The notes below the pieces were generated by a model, which saw nothing but the letters and a program-made list of their open reading frames with translations, made no database searches and was not told where the DNA came from. Source: an uncultured Collinsella sp. (GTDB lineage Bacteria; Actinomycetota; Coriobacteriia; Coriobacteriales; Coriobacteriaceae). Taken from it: a stretch of 14,488 nt of DNA. The stretch spans positions 1-14,488 of the forward strand of contig CABVDH010000034.1 in assembly GCA_902497065.1 (NCBI GenBank), written 5' to 3'. Below are positions 1 through 7,021 of the stretch, piece by piece. Position 1 is the stretch's first letter. Every line of letters starts with the position of its first letter. The position numbers and the translations under genes are program-made.

Positions 1-1238
1 ACGGTAGGCAGCGAGCCGCCACCCGGGGTCGACGATTCCTCGACGATTTCCACCTGCACGGCACACGGGCAGCCAGCCTTATCGAGACCCGCCACAATCA
101 GCTCGCGCAGCTTGCGGGCACGTCGTTCCAAATGGGCCTGTGGCATCGTAAGCATACTGAGCACCGGAATATCACGATGGGCCACGTCGGCACCGTCCAT
201 GTAGATGCGCAGTGTAGCCTCGAGCGCCGCCAGTGCGAGCTTGCCCGGGCGTAGGGCACGCATAAGCGGATGCGACCCGCAGGCCTGGACCAGATCGCGA
301 CGGCCCATGATAATGCCCGCCTGTGCGGCACCGAGCAGCTTATCGCCCGAGCACGACACCAAATCGAGCCCTGCCGAAACCGAAGCCGGCGTGGTTTCTT
401 CGCCGCCGCGCACCAAGATGTCGTCGGGCAACAGCGCGCCCGAGCCCTGGTCCTCGTAGAACAGCAGGCCATGCTTGTGAGCAAGCGCCGCAAGCTCCCG
501 AGAGCCTACCTCCTCGTGGAAACCCTCGATGCGATAGTTGGAAGGATGGACCTTAAGGATCATCGCCGTATCGGGCGTGATGGCTTGCTCATAATCTGTC
601 AGGTGAGTGCGATTGGTGGCGCCGACCTCGACGAGTTTGGCGCCCGAAGCCGCCATGACATCGGGGATGCGGAAGCTGCCGCCGATCTCGACAAGCTCGC
701 CGCGGCTGACGATGACCTCTTTACCCGCAGCGTGAGTCGCCAGCACCAGCAGCACCGCGGCGGCATTGTTGTTGACCACGAGCGCGTCCTCGGCACCGGT
801 GAGTGAGCGGATCAGCTGCGCGGCGTGCTCCTTGCGCGACCCGCGCGAACAGGTGTCCACACTGTACTCGAGCGTGCTATACCCGCGCGCGACCTCGGCC
901 ACGGCTTTGGCAGCTGATTCCGCGAGCGGAGCGCGACCCAAGTTGGTATGGATAACCACACCCGTGGCGTTGACGGCGGGACGCAGGCTCGGCAGCGCGG
1001 AGCGATGCGCACGCCACTCGATGGCCGAGGCCAGCTCGCGCTTGGAACGCGGGGCGGCGCCGGCACGAATGGCGGCGCGCTCCTCGTCGAGCTCGGCCGT
1101 GACGGCGGCATGCACCACCGCGTCGCAGGTCTCCCCCGCCGCCTTCACTACCGGCCACTCGGCAAGCAGCTCGTTGACGGAAGGAATGGCGCGCAGGCGG
1201 GCGCGTACCTCATCGGACATGTTCTGGCTATCGCTCAT
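1..1238 (-). CDS. selA: L-seryl-tRNA(Sec) selenium transferase SelA, 3' end cut by window edge
   Basis: SelA is a cytoplasmic PLP enzyme that converts Ser-tRNA(Sec) to Sec-tRNA(Sec) using selenophosphate. The frame is open from the ATG at 1238 to the left edge, giving 412 codons; the family is about 460 residues, so roughly 50 C-terminal residues are missing. Family hallmarks appear in order: a TNLGRAPL segment, NNNAAAVLL (from residue 156), SRGELVEIGGSFRIPDVM (178-195), GATNRTH, HPSNYRIEGF, and SGDKLLG, whose Lys300 is the expected PLP lysine (Lys295 in E. coli). HPLMRALRPGKLALAALEAT and GGGSLP follow before the edge. The usual GGPQAG after the lysine reads GAAQAG here. The start is supported by a GAAAGG ribosome site 7 nt upstream; an in-frame ATG at 1220 is less well placed. 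The gene lies 76 nt after the molybdoenzyme stop, so it may be co-transcribed with it or use the weak promoter proposed in the gap. selB and selD are plausible beyond the edge. Confidence 0.95.
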   Translation of the reverse strand, partial: MSDSQNMSDEVRARLRAIPSVNELLAEWPVVKAAGETCDAVVHAAVTAELDEERAAIRAGAAPRSKRELASAIEWRAHRSALPSLRPAVNATGVVIHTNLGRAPLAESAAKAVAEVARGYSTLEYSVDTCSRGSRKEHAAQLIRSLTGAEDALVVNNNAAAVLLVLATHAAGKEVIVSRGELVEIGGSFRIPDVMAASGAKLVEVGATNRTHLTDYEQAITPDTAMILKVHPSNYRIEGFHEEVGSRELAALAHKHGLLFYEDQGSGALLPDDILVRGGEETTPASVSAGLDLVSCSGDKLLGAAQAGIIMGRRDLVQACGSHPLMRALRPGKLALAALEATLRIYMDGADVAHRDIPVLSMLTMPQAHLERRARKLRELIVAGLDKAGCPCAVQVEIVEESSTPGGGSLPT

Positions 1239-1284
1239 GTGCGGCCTTTCAAAACCAAAGGTGAATCAATCGTTCGAATGTCAA

Positions 1285-1314
1285 ACTATCAGCCAATTCG
1301 ATCAGCTGAGTCAA
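1285..1314 (-). promoter_or_regulatory. Possible promoter in the 76-nt gap before selA
   Basis: On the minus strand TTGACT (1309-1314) lies 18 nt before GATAGT (1285-1290), matching the -35 and -10 consensus at 5 of 6 and 4 of 6 positions. Transcription would begin about 40 nt before the selA ATG. A perfect TTGACA also occurs at 1279-1284 but has no -10 partner at 16-18 nt. The stretch is clearly more AT-rich than its surroundings. This is pattern matching only. Confidence 0.35.
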
Positions 1315-3432
1315 TTACTCGTTATTATCCTCGCGCGCCGCGATCTTTTCCACGCGAACGGCGTTTTCCTGGGTGAGCGCGGCGCCCGTCAACGGGTCCC
1401 AACGCAGCGGCGTATGGTCGAGCGGGCCCACGCCCAAGGCTTGAGCGCCACCGGCATCGGCGCCAAACGAACGCCCGCCGGGGGCGGCCGACGTAAAGAT
1501 GCACGCCGGATGCAGATACGGCGTCGTCTCCACGCGCACGCGGTCGCGGCCCATATCGCTCACGAGTTCGACGATCTCGCCGTCGGCAATACCCATGCGA
1601 GCGGCGGCATCGGCATTCATCTGCACGGCATCCAGGTCCGATCCAGCCTCGGCGGCACCTTGGGCCGCAAGCCTGCGCGAGGTGTGCGACTCAAAGGGAC
1701 GGTTGCCGCTAATGAGGCGAAACATCCCCGGGCCGGGCTCCACCATGGGAGCGATCCAGTTGGGTACACGACCCAGACCGGCTCGCTCCCACACGTCGCT
1801 TGCCAGCGCAATCCTGCCGCCATCCAGGGGAATCACCGGCTCGCCCGTACGCGACGGCAACGCAACACCCGTGTCGGCCCAGCCGCGTTCCTTGAGCTCG
1901 TCCAGATTGATCCCAAAAGGCGCCACCTGGGCAGCCGCCAGATCGTCAGACGTAAACTGGAAGTACTCGCCCACGCCACACGCCTGCGCCAGACCGGCAA
2001 AGATCTCCCGCCCCGGTCTCGTGTCGTCATGCAAAATGGGCAGCACGGCGTTGCGGTAGAACACGCGCGAATCGTTGGCGCCCACGACTGTGCCCACACC
2101 GCGGTCGGCCTCCAGATACGTCACGTCGGGCAGCACGAAGTCAGAAGCGCGCGCTGTCTCGGACCAGCGAATATCAACGGTCACGAGCAAGTCGAGCTGC
2201 TGCAAAATACCCAACCAAGCCTGCGCATTGCCATAGCCCGCACCGGGGTTACTGGCATAGACGATGAGCCCACGCAAATCGCCGGCAAGAATCGACTGAC
2301 CGATGGTCGTGCACAGGCCGCGCACCGGATCGACCAGTGGATAGCGCTCGGACCCTAGCTTGGGCCCACGCGGCACCAGCGGCGTCGCAAAGCGCGTGGG
2401 ATCGAGGTCGCCCAACACGAGTGGCATGGGTGGATTGAGCGCGCCGCCCGCATGTCCGATACAGCCCAGCAGCACATCGACCAAGCAGATAGCGCGCGCG
2501 GTCTGGGTGCTATTGGCATACGCGATGCCGATGCCACCATGAAAACCCGCATCCACCACAGCGGCAGGCGCGGCGGCAGCGAGATCGCGCGCCGTGGCGA
2601 CAATCTCTGCGGCCGGCACGTCGCACATCGACTCGGCCCACTCGGGCGTCCAAGCAGCGGCTGCCTGTGCCAGCTCGTCAAAGCCTGTGGCGTAGCGGGC
2701 AACGAACTCGTGATCGTACAGGTCCTCGACAATCAGCACGTGGGCAATACCCAACAGTAGCGCCAAGTCGCAGCCCGGGCGCACGCGGAGCCAGCGATCG
2801 GCAATAGCAGCCGAACCGCTGCGCCGGGGGTCAACCACGATGACCTTCGCCCCGCGCCGGCGCGCATCGTTGAGCGCATCAACGGCCCCCATCGTCGACG
2901 AATCGACAATGGAACGCCCCAAATACATGATGCAATCGGTATGTGCCAGGTCGGAGGCGGGACTATAACCCAGGCTGTGCTCCCAACCGGTAAGTCGGCT
3001 TACCTCGCAAGCACCGTCGGCACCGTACACGTTGGGCGAACCCAACGCATGCATAAGGCGATAGGCCCAGTAGCGGTCGAACGAGGGCACGCCGAGCGTC
3101 ATGCCCAGCGCACGAGGTCCGCGCTCGTCAATAATCCCCAAAAGACGCTTGGCAATCTGCGCGAACGCCTCGTCCCACGAAATCGGATCGAACCCCGAGC
3201 CATCAGCTCGTCGGCGCATGGGATGCAAAATCCGGTCGCGCTCGTCAAACGGCATTGCCAGGCGATGCCGTCCGCGGGCGCAGAGGGCACGCGCCGCGCA
3301 CGGATGCCCCGGCACCGGCAGCTCGGCCACCGCGCGACCGTCCTCAACGCGTGCCGCAAAGGCGCAATCGGCATAGCATCCCCCGCATGTGGTCACCACG
3401 GCGCGACCGTCACGCTTCACAGCAGATGCCAT
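1315..3432 (-). CDS. Molybdopterin oxidoreductase catalytic subunit, PsrA/PhsA-like, substrate unknown
   Basis: A 705-residue protein of the DMSO-reductase superfamily, the molybdenum bis-MGD enzymes. The N-terminal [4Fe-4S] motif is complete: Cys16, Cys19, Cys23 and Cys51 (C-x2-C-x3-C-x27-C). Cys142 in GADGACEVSR is the likely Mo ligand. It is encoded by TGC, not TGA, and is followed by Glu rather than the His expected in formate dehydrogenases. Other family signs are VVDPRRSGSA (about 199-208), LRVRPGCDLALLLGIAHVL and a C-terminal molybdopterin-binding domain with SGNRPFESHTS and WDPLTG. The overall pattern is closer to polysulfide/thiosulfate reductase catalytic subunits. No Tat or Sec signal is present from the chosen start, so it should be cytoplasmic. 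No ferredoxin-like or NrfD-like partner is adjacent. The ATG at 3432 was chosen because AAAGGGG sits 8 nt upstream; longer readings run back into the terminator. It is separated from the hydrogenase operon by that terminator. Superfamily assignment is firm; substrate is not. Confidence 0.88.
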   Translation of the reverse strand: MASAVKRDGRAVVTTCGGCYADCAFAARVEDGRAVAELPVPGHPCAARALCARGRHRLAMPFDERDRILHPMRRRADGSGFDPISWDEAFAQIAKRLLGIIDERGPRALGMTLGVPSFDRYWAYRLMHALGSPNVYGADGACEVSRLTGWEHSLGYSPASDLAHTDCIMYLGRSIVDSSTMGAVDALNDARRRGAKVIVVDPRRSGSAAIADRWLRVRPGCDLALLLGIAHVLIVEDLYDHEFVARYATGFDELAQAAAAWTPEWAESMCDVPAAEIVATARDLAAAAPAAVVDAGFHGGIGIAYANSTQTARAICLVDVLLGCIGHAGGALNPPMPLVLGDLDPTRFATPLVPRGPKLGSERYPLVDPVRGLCTTIGQSILAGDLRGLIVYASNPGAGYGNAQAWLGILQQLDLLVTVDIRWSETARASDFVLPDVTYLEADRGVGTVVGANDSRVFYRNAVLPILHDDTRPGREIFAGLAQACGVGEYFQFTSDDLAAAQVAPFGINLDELKERGWADTGVALPSRTGEPVIPLDGGRIALASDVWERAGLGRVPNWIAPMVEPGPGMFRLISGNRPFESHTSRRLAAQGAAEAGSDLDAVQMNADAAARMGIADGEIVELVSDMGRDRVRVETTPYLHPACIFTSAAPGGRSFGADAGGAQALGVGPLDHTPLRWDPLTGAALTQENAVRVEKIAAREDNNE

Positions 3433-3496
3433 CTCGATTACCCCTTTCATCAGCCAAACACAACAGGCCAAAAGCCCGGCAACGAGCCCCAGACCC
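3433..3496 (-). other. 64-nt leader between terminator and molybdoenzyme gene; no clear promoter
   Basis: The molybdoenzyme needs either its own promoter here or read-through of the terminator. On the minus strand the best -35 candidate is TTGCCG (4 of 6), with no acceptable -10 at 16-18 nt. Apart from the ribosome site I see no convincing regulatory element. Confidence 0.4.
3441..3447 (-). promoter_or_regulatory. Ribosome binding site deciding the molybdoenzyme start
   Basis: AAAGGGG on the minus strand lies 8 nt before the ATG at 3432. It favours this start over the in-frame ATG at 3450, which lies upstream of the site, and over a TTG at 3498 inside the terminator U-tract. Confidence 0.7.
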
Positions 3497-3532
3497 AAAA
3501 AGCCTCCCGCACGGCAACGCCCCGCGGGAGGC
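3497..3532 (-). terminator. Rho-independent terminator of the hydrogenase operon
   Basis: Read on the minus strand, a perfect 9-bp GC-rich stem (GCCTCCCGC at 3524-3532 pairing with GCGGGAGGC at 3502-3510) closes a 13-nt loop and runs directly into TTTTT (3497-3501). It begins 22 nt after the stop of the formate channel gene. The other strand has no T-tract, so it works only for minus-strand transcription. It marks the end of the hyf/hyc unit. Confidence 0.9.
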
Positions 3533-3554
3533 CCAACGTCAAACAGACGGTACC

Positions 3555-4394
3555 TTACGCCTCGGACTTCTTAGCGTAGATAAACCAGTAGCCGAGCGCG
3601 ATCAGAACCGCGCCGCCCACGATGTTGCCCAGCGTGGCGGCGGACAGGTTAAACGCAATGCCCGCAGCGTTGAGCGAATCGGCGCCGGCGACGTCGGCAC
3701 CATAGCCGCACGCGTGCATCACGGCGCCCATGGGCAAAAAGTACATGTTGGCGACGCAGTGCTCAAAACCGCAGGCCACAAAGGCGGCGATGGGCAGCAG
3801 AATGCCCACAACCTTATCGACCACGGTCTTGCCGGCGGTACCGATCCACACGGCCAGGCACACAAAGATGTTGCACAGGATGCCGCGGAAGAAGATCGTC
3901 ACCCAGTCGATCGTCACCTTGCCGGCGGCGACGCTCACCATGGAATTGGCGACCGCCTCGCCGTTGAGCTTGTAAATGCCGGCCATGTACACCAAAAAGA
4001 CGATGAACAGGGCACCGACAAAGTTACCGACCCATACGACGACCCAAGCCTTGAGCATCTGGACCAGGGTGATCTTTTTGCTCTTGAGTGCGCAGACCAT
4101 AAGCGAATTGCCAGTAAACAGCTCGGCGCCGCACACCAGCACCAGCACCAGGCCCAGGCAAAAGCACAGGCCGCCCACGACGCGCTGGGCACCCCAGCCC
4201 AGCGTGCTGTCGCTCAAAAACACCGTAAAGAACAGGCCGCCGAAGGCGATAAACGCACCGGCGAACATTGCCAACAGAAAGGCCTTAGCGACCGGCAGGT
4301 TAGCCTTGGTCACGCCGGCGGTCTCGGTCTTGGCCTCGATCGCGGCGGGCGCCAGGCAATCGGGAGCGGGGTACTCCACCTTGGAATCTGCCAT
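3555..4394 (-). CDS. focA: Formate channel of the FocA/FdhC (FNT) family
   Basis: A 279-residue pentameric inner-membrane channel subunit that moves formate across the membrane. It has about six hydrophobic segments and the FNT signatures AELFTGN (90-95), GILCNIFVCLAVW (171-183) and CGFEHCVANMYFLPMG (208-223). The pore residues known from E. coli FocA (Phe75, Thr91, Phe202, His209) align with Phe78, Thr94, Phe205 and His212 at a constant offset of three, so the channel should be functional. These residues favour formate over a nitrite (NirC) or hydrosulfide channel, though FNT substrates overlap. The ATG at 4394 is preceded by AGGAAAGAAG (4403-4412); an earlier in-frame TTG is less likely. 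It is the last gene of the operon, 39 nt after hycI and just before the terminator. E. coli hyf also carries a formate channel gene (focB) at its end, which supports a link to formate hydrogenlyase. Confidence 0.93.
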   Translation of the reverse strand: MADSKVEYPAPDCLAPAAIEAKTETAGVTKANLPVAKAFLLAMFAGAFIAFGGLFFTVFLSDSTLGWGAQRVVGGLCFCLGLVLVLVCGAELFTGNSLMVCALKSKKITLVQMLKAWVVVWVGNFVGALFIVFLVYMAGIYKLNGEAVANSMVSVAAGKVTIDWVTIFFRGILCNIFVCLAVWIGTAGKTVVDKVVGILLPIAAFVACGFEHCVANMYFLPMGAVMHACGYGADVAGADSLNAAGIAFNLSAATLGNIVGGAVLIALGYWFIYAKKSEA

Positions 4395-4433
4395 GTCAAT
4401 CACTTCTTTCCTATTCAGCAGAGGCAAGCGCTG

Positions 4434-4937
4434 CTATAGCTCCTGCCCCAAGCGGACAAAGTGGGAAAAGTCGTTGGCGGCCACGGCGTCGTACACGGCG
4501 TCGACGGCCTCAAAGACCTCCGGGGACATGGGGTTATAGAACTCCGTATCGCCCGGCTGAATCCCTATGAAGACGATATCTTCGCACGATTGCTCAATCT
4601 CTTCGATCAGAATCGACAAAGGGAGCGAATGCGTGGTGAACATCGACTTACGGGCCACATCACGTTTGTCGAGCAGGCGAATGGCGCCGACGGGCAGCGC
4701 CATATCGGCGGCATCGACCAAAACCAAACGCGGCGGACGCTCACGCTTGACCTCGATGATGTCATCCTCGGGCGTCTGACCGCCATCGATGGTGTACCAG
4801 CCGGCAAGCGGCGCGTCCTCCATCTTTTTGGAGAGCACGGGGCCGGCGGCATCGTCAGCACGCAGCACGCTTCCCGCCGTGAGCACAATGCCCGCAAACG
4901 GGGCGCCGTTCACACGACCATCCACAACGCGACCCAT
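4434..4937 (-). CDS. hycI: Hydrogenase 3-type maturation endopeptidase HycI
   Basis: A 167-residue protease that removes the C-terminal peptide of the NiFe large subunit once nickel is inserted. It matches the HycI/HyaD family: RADDAAGP (26-33), IDGGQTPEDDI (50-60), LVDAADM (73-79), TTHSLPL (101-107) and IGIQPG (124-129). The nickel-sensing residues of E. coli HycI (Asp16, Asp62, His90) correspond to Asp29, Asp75 and His103. The usual Gly after the DD pair is Ala. It carries about 13 more N-terminal residues than E. coli HycI (156 aa). The start is fixed by GGGGAGGT 7 nt upstream and a TAATG stop-start overlap with hycH, which implies translational coupling. Its substrate is almost certainly HycE, encoded in the same operon. 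Confidence 0.94.
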   Translation of the reverse strand: MGRVVDGRVNGAPFAGIVLTAGSVLRADDAAGPVLSKKMEDAPLAGWYTIDGGQTPEDDIIEVKRERPPRLVLVDAADMALPVGAIRLLDKRDVARKSMFTTHSLPLSILIEEIEQSCEDIVFIGIQPGDTEFYNPMSPEVFEAVDAVYDAVAANDFSHFVRLGQEL

Positions 4938-5518
4938 TACTGCAACCTCCCCGTCAGATACACGCCCGACACATCGCGCACGCGTTCAATCAGATCGCGA
5001 AACTTCATTAAGAACGCGACCTGCTGGGCATGCAGGCCAAAGTCGTCATCGAACACCGAGATGCCGGCCTTGGCCGAGCCGCGAAAACCGCGATCGTCGA
5101 GCAGCGTATCGCAGGCCTCGAGCAGCGACGGCACCGCCGCCTTGTCGAGCTGGCACTCACCAAAGGAGCGGATGGCCTCGAACTTGGTTTTGGCCTCCCC
5201 CTCCGGCAGCGCGTCGACGAGCGAATAGAACACGTTCACCGACACCGACAGGCGCGGCTCAAAGCAGTCGAGCACGCCGGTGTGGTGGCCCACGGCGAGC
5301 GTGTAGTACAGCACGTCGCAGGCCTCCTGGGGAACGTCTTCCTCGGTCTCCACAAACTTACGCGTGAGCTCATAGAAGACCACCTGGTCGGGCGTATGGC
5401 CCAGGCAGGGGTCGGCGACGCCCTCGGCGGCCTCGTCGCTTGCGCGCGAGGCATCGCCAAAAGAGCCGCCGAGCATGCCGGGGCCCGCAAAGTAACCAGA
5501 GCGGTCCGTGAGCTCCAT
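4937..5518 (-). CDS. hycH: Formate hydrogenlyase maturation protein HycH (HyfJ)
   Basis: A 193-residue cytoplasmic accessory protein needed for assembly or maturation of the group 4a large subunit; its exact biochemistry is not well defined. The family core is clear: QVVFYELTRKFVETEEDVP (about 45-63) followed by YYTLAVGHHTGVLDCFEP, closely matching E. coli HycH. E. coli HycH is about 136 residues, so this protein has a Gly/Asp/Ala-rich N-terminal extension of about 40 residues plus extra residues in the middle. The ATG at 5518 directly abuts the hycG TAG and has GGAGG 7 nt upstream, while the internal Met15 codon lacks a ribosome site, so the extension looks real. It overlaps hycI by 1 nt. 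Confidence 0.92.
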   Translation of the reverse strand: MELTDRSGYFAGPGMLGGSFGDASRASDEAAEGVADPCLGHTPDQVVFYELTRKFVETEEDVPQEACDVLYYTLAVGHHTGVLDCFEPRLSVSVNVFYSLVDALPEGEAKTKFEAIRSFGECQLDKAAVPSLLEACDTLLDDRGFRGSAKAGISVFDDDFGLHAQQVAFLMKFRDLIERVRDVSGVYLTGRLQ

Positions 5519-6301
5519 CTAGCGACCTCCGGCCAGCACCAGATCCTGCAGCGCCGAGTAGACCTCAACGCGGCGAGGATCATCCTGCTTGTCGATGAGC
5601 AGCGCCATGGCACCGCGGATATCGCCCTTGGGCGCGCCCTCGAGCGTATCCATAAACTCGTTGGCCAGGTCGCGGCCGTAACGGTAGCCGCTCATGGCGC
5701 GAGCCTCGCGCTCGATGGCAACGCGCAGCTTGTACGGCACGCCGGGGTGCAGGATATCGGCCTGCTCGCCGGCGGCCTCCACCGTGGTCTCGGCATGGAG
5801 CTTTTGGTCCAGCAGACCGAGAGCCATGGCAAAGCCGTAGATGGTCTGCGCGGGGCTGGGCAGGCAGCCGGGGATGTAGACATCGACCGGCAGAATCTTA
5901 TCCGTGCCGCCCCAGACGCAGTAGTTATCGTAGAAGATGCCGCCGGTGCAGCCGCACGCGCCATAGGACACCACGATCTTGGGATCGGGTGCGGCCTCAA
6001 AGGCGCGCAGGGCCGGCATGCGCATGGCACGCGTCACGGCGCCGGTGTACAGCAGCACATCGGCGTGACGGGGCGAGGGCACGACCTTGATGCCAAAGCG
6101 CTCGACGTCGAAGACGGGCGTGATGGAACCGAAGATCTCGATCTCGCAGCCGTTGCAGCCGCCGCAGTCGACACGGTAGACGTACACCGAGCGTTTGATC
6201 TTCTTAAGAAGGGTCGCCTTGGCCTTCTCGATGCTCTCGTCGAGCTCGATCTTGGTCGGGCGGTACTGGAGCCGCTCGGGCAAAAGCGTGGGTTCGGCCA
6301 T
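5519..6301 (-). CDS. hycG: Formate hydrogenlyase small subunit HycG/HyfI (NuoB-like)
   Basis: A 260-residue iron-sulphur subunit that carries the proximal [4Fe-4S] cluster next to the NiFe site and passes electrons from HycF to HycE. Ligands are visible as Cys46 and Cys49 (CGGCNGCE), Cys116 (GACGCTGG) and Cys146 (PGCLPSP); Cys52 and Cys118 are additional cysteines nearby. The long block between, with IEIFGSITPVFD, VVPSPRHADVLLYTGAVTRA and YCVWGGTDKILPVDVYIPG, is typical of HycG/HyfI and NuoB. Length agrees with E. coli HycG (255) and HyfI (252). There is no Tat signal, as expected for an enzyme facing the cytoplasm. The ATG at 6301 has GGAGGAG 5 nt upstream and follows the hycF stop by 2 nt. 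Confidence 0.96.
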   Translation of the reverse strand: MAEPTLLPERLQYRPTKIELDESIEKAKATLLKKIKRSVYVYRVDCGGCNGCEIEIFGSITPVFDVERFGIKVVPSPRHADVLLYTGAVTRAMRMPALRAFEAAPDPKIVVSYGACGCTGGIFYDNYCVWGGTDKILPVDVYIPGCLPSPAQTIYGFAMALGLLDQKLHAETTVEAAGEQADILHPGVPYKLRVAIEREARAMSGYRYGRDLANEFMDTLEGAPKGDIRGAMALLIDKQDDPRRVEVYSALQDLVLAGGR

Positions 6302-6303
6302 GG

Positions 6304-7020
6304 TTACTCCTCCTTCGTTTCAAAATCCATGATGATGCCCTCGACCGGTGCCGGACCGGCGGGAATCTCGGGCGCATCGGGGTTGAGCTCGCGGTCGATA
6401 TACTCCGGGTTCACGCCGTGGCCGCCCAGATACTCCATGCCGGGGCCCTGGGGCTCACCGGACGCAAGCGTCTCGTTGGCAGCCATGCCGTGCGCGTTGC
6501 CGGTCTTTACGGCCGAGGCGGCGCGCAGGGCGTCGAGCTCGCGCTTGCACTCCTGGCACATACCGACGGTACGGGCGGCCTGCTCGGCCTCCATGCCGCC
6601 GGCCTTTTGCAGCAGGCGCTTGGCGTAGTCGATCTCCTTGTGCGGGGCAAACGGCTTGCCGCAACGCGAGCAGTGCTCGAGCGTATAGACGCTCTTGCTG
6701 GTGAGGTCGTCCTTGCTCATGACGGCCAGCTCAAACTCCTCGGTAAGCTTGATGGTCTCCATGGGGCAGGCTTCCTCACAGCGACCGCAGAAGATGCAGC
6801 GGCCGTAGTCGATCGACCAGGTAATGGTATCGGCCGCAAGGTCGGTGTCCATGCGAATGGCATCGGCCGGGCACGCCACGCCGCAGGCACCGCAGGCGAT
6901 GCAGAGCTCGGCATTGTGCTCGGGCTTACCGCGCATGTCCTTGTTGGTTGGGAACGGCGCAAACGGGTACTTGACCGTCGCGTCGCCGGCCTTGGCGTTA
7001 ACCTTCCAAAGCTTCAGCAT
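6304..7020 (-). CDS. hycF: Formate hydrogenlyase ferredoxin subunit HycF/HyfH (NuoI-like)
   Basis: A 238-residue electron-transfer subunit with two [4Fe-4S] clusters linking the outer donor to HycG. The two ferredoxin motifs are Cys40/43/46/50 (CIACGACGVACP) and Cys75/78/81/85 (CIFCGRCEEACP). A later pair of CxxC motifs, Cys117/Cys120 (CSRCGKPFAPHKE) and Cys155/Cys158 (CQECKR), resembles the zinc-ribbon-like tail of HycF/HyfH. After about residue 165 comes a low-complexity Gly/Pro/Glu-rich tail of about 70 residues that makes it longer than E. coli HycF (180). The start MLKLWKVN at 7020 was chosen over a longer frame from a TTG at 7143, since that would overlap hycE heavily; AGGAGG lies 9 nt before the ATG. 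It follows hycE by 1 nt. Confidence 0.94.
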   Translation of the reverse strand: MLKLWKVNAKAGDATVKYPFAPFPTNKDMRGKPEHNAELCIACGACGVACPADAIRMDTDLAADTITWSIDYGRCIFCGRCEEACPMETIKLTEEFELAVMSKDDLTSKSVYTLEHCSRCGKPFAPHKEIDYAKRLLQKAGGMEAEQAARTVGMCQECKRELDALRAASAVKTGNAHGMAANETLASGEPQGPGMEYLGGHGVNPEYIDRELNPDAPEIPAGPAPVEGIIMDFETKEE

Positions 7021-7021
7021 A

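Noticed and set aside
766..2358. 530-residue open frame on the plus strand opposite selA and the molybdoenzyme
   Set aside because: It spans two well-supported minus-strand genes and their gap and has no family features; caused by high GC.
3433..3496. Sigma-54 type promoter (as used by FhlA/HyfR systems) before the molybdoenzyme
   Set aside because: GG and GC elements are present but not at the required 10-nt spacing, and sigma-54 is not expected in Actinomycetota.
3433..3498. Hydrophobic signal-peptide-like extension (MGLGLVAGLLACCVWL) on the molybdoenzyme if read from a TTG at 3498
   Set aside because: The TTG lies inside the U-tract of the terminator, has no ribosome site, and the ATG at 3432 has a clear one; the hydrophobic stretch is a chance translation.
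5030..6628. 532-residue open frame on the plus strand opposite hycH, hycG and hycF
   Set aside because: It crosses three confident genes, and its sequence looks like a complement translation.
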